Assembly: GCA_947069175.1 (NCBI GenBank)
Contig: CAMTDV010000013.1
Coordinates: forward strand, 16,197,412-16,261,411
Source of the DNA: Scalesia atractyloides
Lineage: Eukaryota; Streptophyta; Magnoliopsida; Asterales; Asteraceae
Reading direction: 5' to 3'
DNA: 64,000 nt
The notes under the pieces: generated by a model
What the model saw: only the letters and a program-made list of their open reading frames with translations
Databases searched by the model: none
Told to the model about the DNA's origin: nothing
Translations under genes and position numbers: made by a program
Shown: piece by piece, positions 59,000 to 64,000 of the stretch
How positions within the stretch are numbered: the first letter of the stretch is position 1
How the letters are laid out: each line of letters begins with the position of its first letter

Positions 59000-60670
59000 G
59001 TTCCAATATTTTGGATAAGAACTTGTGCCCGAGTTCGTTGAGTTGTTGATAAACATCTTCTTTGGTTGATAAACTACATATCCATGGTTGTTCACACATA
59101 TAGATTTCTATATGTTTCATCATATGAACTCCATAATTTAGTGTTTTTAGTTTATACCTTTTTAGTATTTCCTTTATGTTTCTAGCAAAGACTTCCTTTC
59201 TTGTTTGATTCATTAGTATGTCTTCATAGTGATCATTAGGCTGCAATTGGACAATAGCAAAAATAAAATAATTATTTTATTGGTAGGGTAATTATATTTT
59301 GTAACTAGAGTAATTGTTCTATTATTAGATAAATTATGCTAGAACAATTATATTATAGTGATTATTCTATAAGTAGAGTAATTATACATTGTGCATCAAA
59401 CAACTAGTCATTCAAAAGTATTCTATAAGTGCATCAAACAACATAAAATTTAAAATTACTCTACAAGTGCATCATAATTATTCTACTAGTTCATTATTAA
59501 TACATTACTACAAAATATTATTCAAAATTACTCTACAAGGGTATCATAATTAATATACTAAGTCATCATTAATACACTACTACAAAATTTCATTCAAAAT
59601 TACCCTACAAGTGCATTAAACAACATAAAACTCAAAATTATTTTATAAGTGCATCATAATTATTCTAATAGTTCATAAAAAACATTATACACACAATTAC
59701 TCTTCAAATTTATCAAATAACATAAAATTCAAAATTACACTATAGGTACATCATAAATACTCAAAAAAATAAAAACCATAACAAACACAATTACTTTACA
59801 AGTTCATAAAAAACAATATTTCACTAACATTTACTCTACTATTTTAACTACCAGTGCAATTACAAAGCACTTACACTTTTATAAACCCTAAATATCTAAT
59901 TTATATACTATAGAACGATTACGCTACAAACAGTTTGAAATTACCTTTCGTAAACATGATTTAGAGCTAAATCTTATTTGATTTTGATGACTTTAGAACT
60001 TGGATCGCAGGATTTTAGATTTGCTTCCTTTTGAAACTGAATCGGATTGGGGTTTAGGGTAGAAAACTGAATGGTCGATTGATTTTTAGGGATCACCATC
60101 TAAAATTTGAAATTCCTTCGCTTCGTACTTTTTACACAATATATGAAACAAACACTACATAAAGGTATTTGTAAAGGTGTTAACTCTACTATATATAACT
60201 ATTAGTCAAACCTTTTATTCATATTCAACTTAATTATTAATTAAACTTCGTTTTTTCTAAATACGTTAAAACATATGCATTTGTTATGCAGTTAACAGAA
60301 TGGTGTATATGTTGTTTATTTAAAGTAGGATATTTAACCAATTTCAGTAACAGTAATATATTGTGTCTCTAATTTTGTATTCATTTCTCAAATCTAATAA
60401 TTTTAATTACATGATAGGATAACATAATTTTTTAACGATCGACGATTAAAAATTCGGCTATCTGGGTAACCCAATGCCAAAGGCGATCTCATACATCCAC
60501 GACCGTAGGTAACGCCAGTAGTCCAAGCTTACCATCTTCGGTTCCGGGAAAACTCACTGCCCAAAGACCAATACAGTAAAACTAGTTAAAATCGGATTCA
60601 AACTTGAGTATGGTCTTATACTCGATTTTTTATTTCTCCTCCAATACCCATATGAAAATGGTGTGTTAGA
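59000..60670. other. AT-rich sequence with degenerate repeats, no clear gene
   Basis: Between about 59330 and 59830 a loose repeat of ATTACTCTACAAGTGCATCA and CAACATAAAATTCAAAATTA recurs many times. A minus-strand ORF (58923-59246, 107 codons) overlaps the SINE. Its product is Lys/Glu/Leu-rich and unrecognised; I do not count it as a gene. Nothing certain in 59900-60670. Confidence 0.4.
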
Positions 60671-60674
60671 TATA

Positions 60675-61805
60675 AGAATGAGATCTCAACACCTTGGGCA
60701 AGACTTATTACAGCTCTACATGGAGGGGTAAGATGTCACTCTTACATCCCTATGAAAAACTTCATAGGTGAGGTATGGAAGTCCATCATTAACATGGGTC
60801 GGGTAACACAAAATCAATCCATCAACGTTCAAGATAGATTGGCTCCGAAAATGGGTAGGGGTGACAAGATGTTGTTTTGGCTAGATACTTGGGTTGGAAG
60901 TCGTCCTTTACGTGAATTGTTCCCCAGCCTCTATGCCCTCGAAAGTGAAAAACGCTGCAAAGTTAAGGATCGTTACAAATTAATTCAAGGCATGACCGAA
61001 TGGTTTTGGGGCAGTAGGAACATCCTTACACAGGCTAAACATCTTGCAGAGTGGGCCATCAAAGTTCTAAACAATGTCAGGCTTGGCCCGGGCTCAGACT
61101 TATGGTTATGGAAGATGGGCTCAGATAGCGTAGAATTCCTAGTCAGCAATCTAAGGGCAGAGCTGGATCACATCACCACAATAAGAGAAACTAAGGTACT
61201 CACCTGGCTGCACTGGATACCTAAAAAAGTGAACTGCTTCCTTTGGCGTGTTGTACTAGATCGTATCGCAACTAAGGAAGCACTTCAGATTCGACGCATC
61301 CCGTTACCCTCCACGAGCTGTGTTCTTTGTAATAGTGCGTCAGAATCGGTTAACCACCTTCTTGTCACTTGTGACATGGCTCAGCAGGTATGGACTTTGA
61401 TTTTCCAATGGCTGAAAATACCTTTACCTCGTTACACATTGAGTGTCATACAATTGCTGGAATACATAGATTCGTATAAATGTCAGAAAGTAATAAAAAG
61501 GACAGTTTGTGTAGTAGTGGCGACATCTTGCTGGAATATATGGAAAATGAGAAACGAACTTATCTTCAAACGAAAACCTCCCATAATTGAAAAATTGATT
61601 GGCGACATCAAAGCAATCTCGTACATATGGGTCAAGAGCCGAGCTGGGCTTTCTGAATTAGTATGGGAGAAATGGAAGGGTTTTAGTTTTTCAGCCTTCC
61701 CTGTGTAGCGCAATTGACACGGTTCTCTATACCATCTACTGTATCGTTCTTGAGCATCTTGTTTAAGTTTTTAATGAAATTTCCGCCCTTTTACAAAAAA
61801 TAAAA
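60675..61805 (+). mobile_element. 5'-truncated LINE retrotransposon
   Basis: LINE coding homology starts abruptly at about 60675 (TPWARLITALHGG, a reverse-transcriptase C-terminal phrase). It covers the zinc-binding domain and ends with a short 3' UTR and an A-rich tail (about 61790-61806). 5' truncation is the norm for LINE copies. I could not fix a target duplication. Confidence 0.75.
60752..61708 (+). pseudogene. LINE ORF2 C-terminus (zf-RVT domain)
   Basis: 318 open codons from an internal Met. KMGRGDKMLFWLDTWVG, LREGFP-like LRELFPSLYALE, and a zinc-binding domain of the LINE reverse transcriptase: WIPKKVNCFLWRVVLDRIAT, C-x2-C in CVLCNSASESVNHLL, then HLLVTC. The tail has SCWNIWKMRNELIF. 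Endonuclease and polymerase domains are absent by truncation, so it is a non-functional fragment, although its frame is still open. Confidence 0.85.
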
Positions 61806-61809
61806 AGTG

Positions 61810-62204
61810 TCACCTGATTCGATTATCTAAATCATACCTTTAAACATTTTTATTACCTTTTCCTTTTTAATTTAATAACTTATGATACAACTTTTATGTG
61901 TATTCATCATCATACCTGTAAATTTCATTAATAGTAAAACTAAGGTAAAATACGGAGAGAATAAAATATTTTATCTCGGGTAAGAATAAAGAGACTGATT
62001 TTGATGGGGACTCAGAGTCAAACCTTTATGCGTATTAAAAGCATTAACATTATCATTAAGTGTATCTGATACATTAATTAAAGATATCTATTTTCACCCA
62101 ATTCCAATTATTTAAAGGGGGTCATGACAGACGTATGCCATTTGTAACTCTCCACAACAACATTCATTTTGATCATCATCTTCCAACAAACTCCGGCGAC
62201 GGCG
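61810..62204 (+). promoter_or_regulatory. Upstream region of formate dehydrogenase
   Basis: AT-rich 5' flank followed by a short, more GC-rich 5' UTR (GGCGACGGCG just before the start). No definite TATA box. Confidence 0.4.
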
Positions 62205-64000
62205 ATGGCGATGAAGCGTTCTGCCGCCGCTGCAGCTCGTGCTCTTTCCTCTGCTACTTCCTCCTCCATCCTAACCAGAGACCTTCATGTAAGCTCACGA
62301 TAATTTCATCCACTCAATCTCTTACCGTACTCAATTTCAATTTCTCTATGTTTTCACTCTATTTATCAGTAATTTAGCTAAAAATTTGAAGTCTGTTAAT
62401 CGATTAAGTTAAGTGTTTATGTTTTGTGCTGATCTGCGGTGAGAGTCTAGATATATATCATTATTTATGATTTAGATGATAAACTTAAAATCTTCAACTC
62501 TGTGTTTGTGCTTCTGGTGATTATGTTTTTTTGGCTGTATGCATGTATATGCTTTCCGCCACATAAAACTGTGACCTAATTTGTAATTGCAAATTGTTAG
62601 TGGTTTATGAAATCTCAACAGTCGCGGCGTTTTTGGCCTGGATTTTGACTTAGAGACGTTCAGTAATAATCTAACGCACAGGTTTTGTGCCACGGGCCCT
62701 TTTTTTATTTTATAATCCAAGCGCGATGGCCAGTTGAGCAAATTAACGGTTTTTCTCGTACTAGGTTGAATTACTACTGCGTTACCGTCAGTAGTAGGGT
62801 GGGTAAAACTAACATGTCTTGTGACGGTGTCATGGTAGCTTCGCACAGCAGGGTGGGTAAAACTAACATGTCTTGTGACAGTGTCATGGTAGCTTCGCAC
62901 AGCAGGGTGGGTAAAACTAACATGTCTTGTGATGGTGTCATGGTAACTTCGCACCACTGGCTTTTCAGCCGATAATGTAAAATTAACGGTTCCTCTTGTG
63001 CTAGGTTAAATTACTACTGCGACAATGTTAGTAGTAGGGTGGATAAACTAACATGTCTCATGATGGTTTCTCTGTAATGAAGACGTAATCTTGTATTCAG
63101 GAGATAAAGATCAAAAGGGTTATAGATAATTCTAGGTGAATTATTTATTGAGTCTTTCATATTTAAATTAGGGATAATTGTTGTTTATTAGATATGTTAT
63201 CTAGGTGATTTATATATTTGTTTTAATAGAGTTTAAGTTTGTTTAGGATTGTTAAGGCTATTGTAATGTGTGTGCTTTGATTAATAAATAAATAAATAAA
63301 AGAGTCGAATGAGTTCGTTCACTTTCGTTTTTGTCTGTTTTATGAAGGGCTTGATTTTCCAACATACAACAATTTAACAAGTACTGTAAATTTCTAACTA
63401 TTAGTATCAGAATCATATATGTAAGATTAATTTTGTGGCTAAGAAATTCTACTGTAGTAACCATCTGATTAACAGAGTTTGAAATTCACGAGTCACTTAC
63501 TAATTTTTTTTTTGTTTTTGCGGATTGCAACAGGCTTCTTCAGGGAAAATGAAGATTGTAGGTGTTTTCTACAAGGCACACGAATATGCTAAGATGAACC
63601 CTAATTTTCTGGGCTGTGTAGAGAACGCATTGGGCATTCGCGACTGGTTAGAATCACAAGGCCACGAGTACATAGTCACCGATGACAAAGAGGGACCCGA
63701 TTGCGGTGAGCACATAGCCAAATTTCCGATATTTACAACAACTATTAATAAGTATATGTATATCGATTGACTTTTTATCATCATTCCTCGTTGCAGAACT
63801 AGAGAAACATATTCCCGATGCACACGTTATCATAACCACTCCGTTCCACCCTGGCTATATAACCGCTGAACGGATTAAAAAAGCAAAGATCTGCAACTTT
63901 TGTTGACAGCTGGGATCGGGTCCGATCATGTTGATCTTAAGGCTGCTGCTGATGCTGGGTTAACCGTTGCAGAGGTTACTGGAAGCAACGTCGTTTCCAT
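62205..64000 (+). CDS. FDH: Formate dehydrogenase, mitochondrial (5' part)
   Basis: NAD-dependent enzyme of the D-2-hydroxyacid dehydrogenase family that oxidises formate to CO2 in the mitochondrial matrix and is stress-induced in plants. Exon 1 62205-62288 encodes an Ala/Ser/Arg-rich presequence (MAMKRSAAAAARALSS). Exon 2 63534-63705 begins ASSGKMKIVGVFYKAHEYAK and contains NPNFLGCVENALG and GHEYIVTDDKEGPDC. Exon 3 starts at 63797 (ELEKHIPDAHV, TPFHPGYITAERIKKAK) and leaves the window. Introns have GT-AG ends; intron 1 is 1245 bp. After 63888 one base is missing compared with the expected reading: the literal frame hits a stop within five codons, while the shifted frame continues the conserved segment. 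Either a sequence error or a pseudogene. The start is the first ATG; an in-frame ATG follows two codons later. Confidence 0.93.
62793..62954 (+). repeat. Three tandem 54-bp repeats in FDH intron 1
   Basis: Units at 62793, 62847 and 62901, exactly 54 bp apart, differing at a few bases; each holds GGGTGGGTAAAACTAACATG + TCTTGTGA. The flanking block (AATTAACGGTT ... ACTACTGCG) recurs at 62980-63065, so the array sits in a larger imperfect duplication. Confidence 0.9.

Noticed and set aside
58923..59246. 107-codon minus-strand ORF
   Set aside because: It overlaps the SINE tail and matches nothing I recognise; no splice or start context supports a gene.
62472..62957. 161-codon minus-strand ORF with three near-identical repeats
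   Set aside because: It is a read-through of the 54-bp intron repeats of FDH, antisense to the gene.
63889..63906. The sequence GCAACTTTTGTTGA in FDH exon 3 matches the LTR splice-like block
   Set aside because: Here it encodes the conserved FDH residues LQLLLT in the shifted frame; the match is chance.

Overview
The window is nuclear DNA of a flowering plant, most likely a daisy-family (Asteraceae) species. Two host genes have plant-type exon/intron structure. The repeats (Tekay-like Ty3 elements, gag-only LTR elements with 2.3-3.5 kb LTRs, a Ty1-copia element, SINEs, MITEs) resemble families I associate with composites. The family-level assignment is from memory and not proven here.

Layout. 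(1) 551-10783, minus strand: complete 13-exon gene for the beta subunit of protein farnesyltransferase. Its intron 2 holds a nearly complete Ty1-copia element (4242-8554) and a SINE; its intron 8 holds a MITE; its intron 12 holds a GAGCTC-rich inverted-repeat element. (2) About 11.5-18.07 kb: gene-poor DNA with microsatellites, SINE-like fragments and a foldback element carrying a copy of neighbouring sequence. (3) 18075-26924: element A, a complete gag-only LTR retrotransposon with 2.64-kb LTRs and TATCA target duplications. (4) 27209-52694: element C, a Ty3 chromovirus-like element (TATAT duplications) with a decayed gag-pol. It is interrupted by element B (31539-43834), a gag-only element arranged LTR-internal-LTR-truncated internal. 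B's first gag is itself interrupted by an inverted solo LTR (35553-38122, GTACC duplications). Nesting is therefore three deep. (5) 52695-57.7 kb: an LTR-like remnant, small inverted-repeat elements and a MITE. (6) 57.75-61.8 kb: a broken LRR receptor-kinase fragment, a SINE and a 5'-truncated LINE. (7) 62205-64000, plus strand: the 5' part of mitochondrial formate dehydrogenase, running off the window.

Most notable signal: all three gag-only LTR families here (A, B and the solo LTR) carry an organised set of tRNA-like cassettes with Pol III A-box and B-box motifs. One lies antisense about 190-225 bp from the LTR start. Three or four lie sense, head to tail, at a steady 164-170 bp pitch downstream of a TATAAATA box. 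The D-arm region of each sense cassette is stretched into a long hairpin with pair-preserving differences between copies. The array lies inside what looks like a leader intron with a conserved 3' splice-site block. I know of no described element class with this design, but I could not search.

The host genes show four apparent single-base losses at short homopolymers in conserved coding sequence (three in farnesyltransferase, one in formate dehydrogenase). These look more like consensus errors than independent mutations, but the sequence alone cannot decide.
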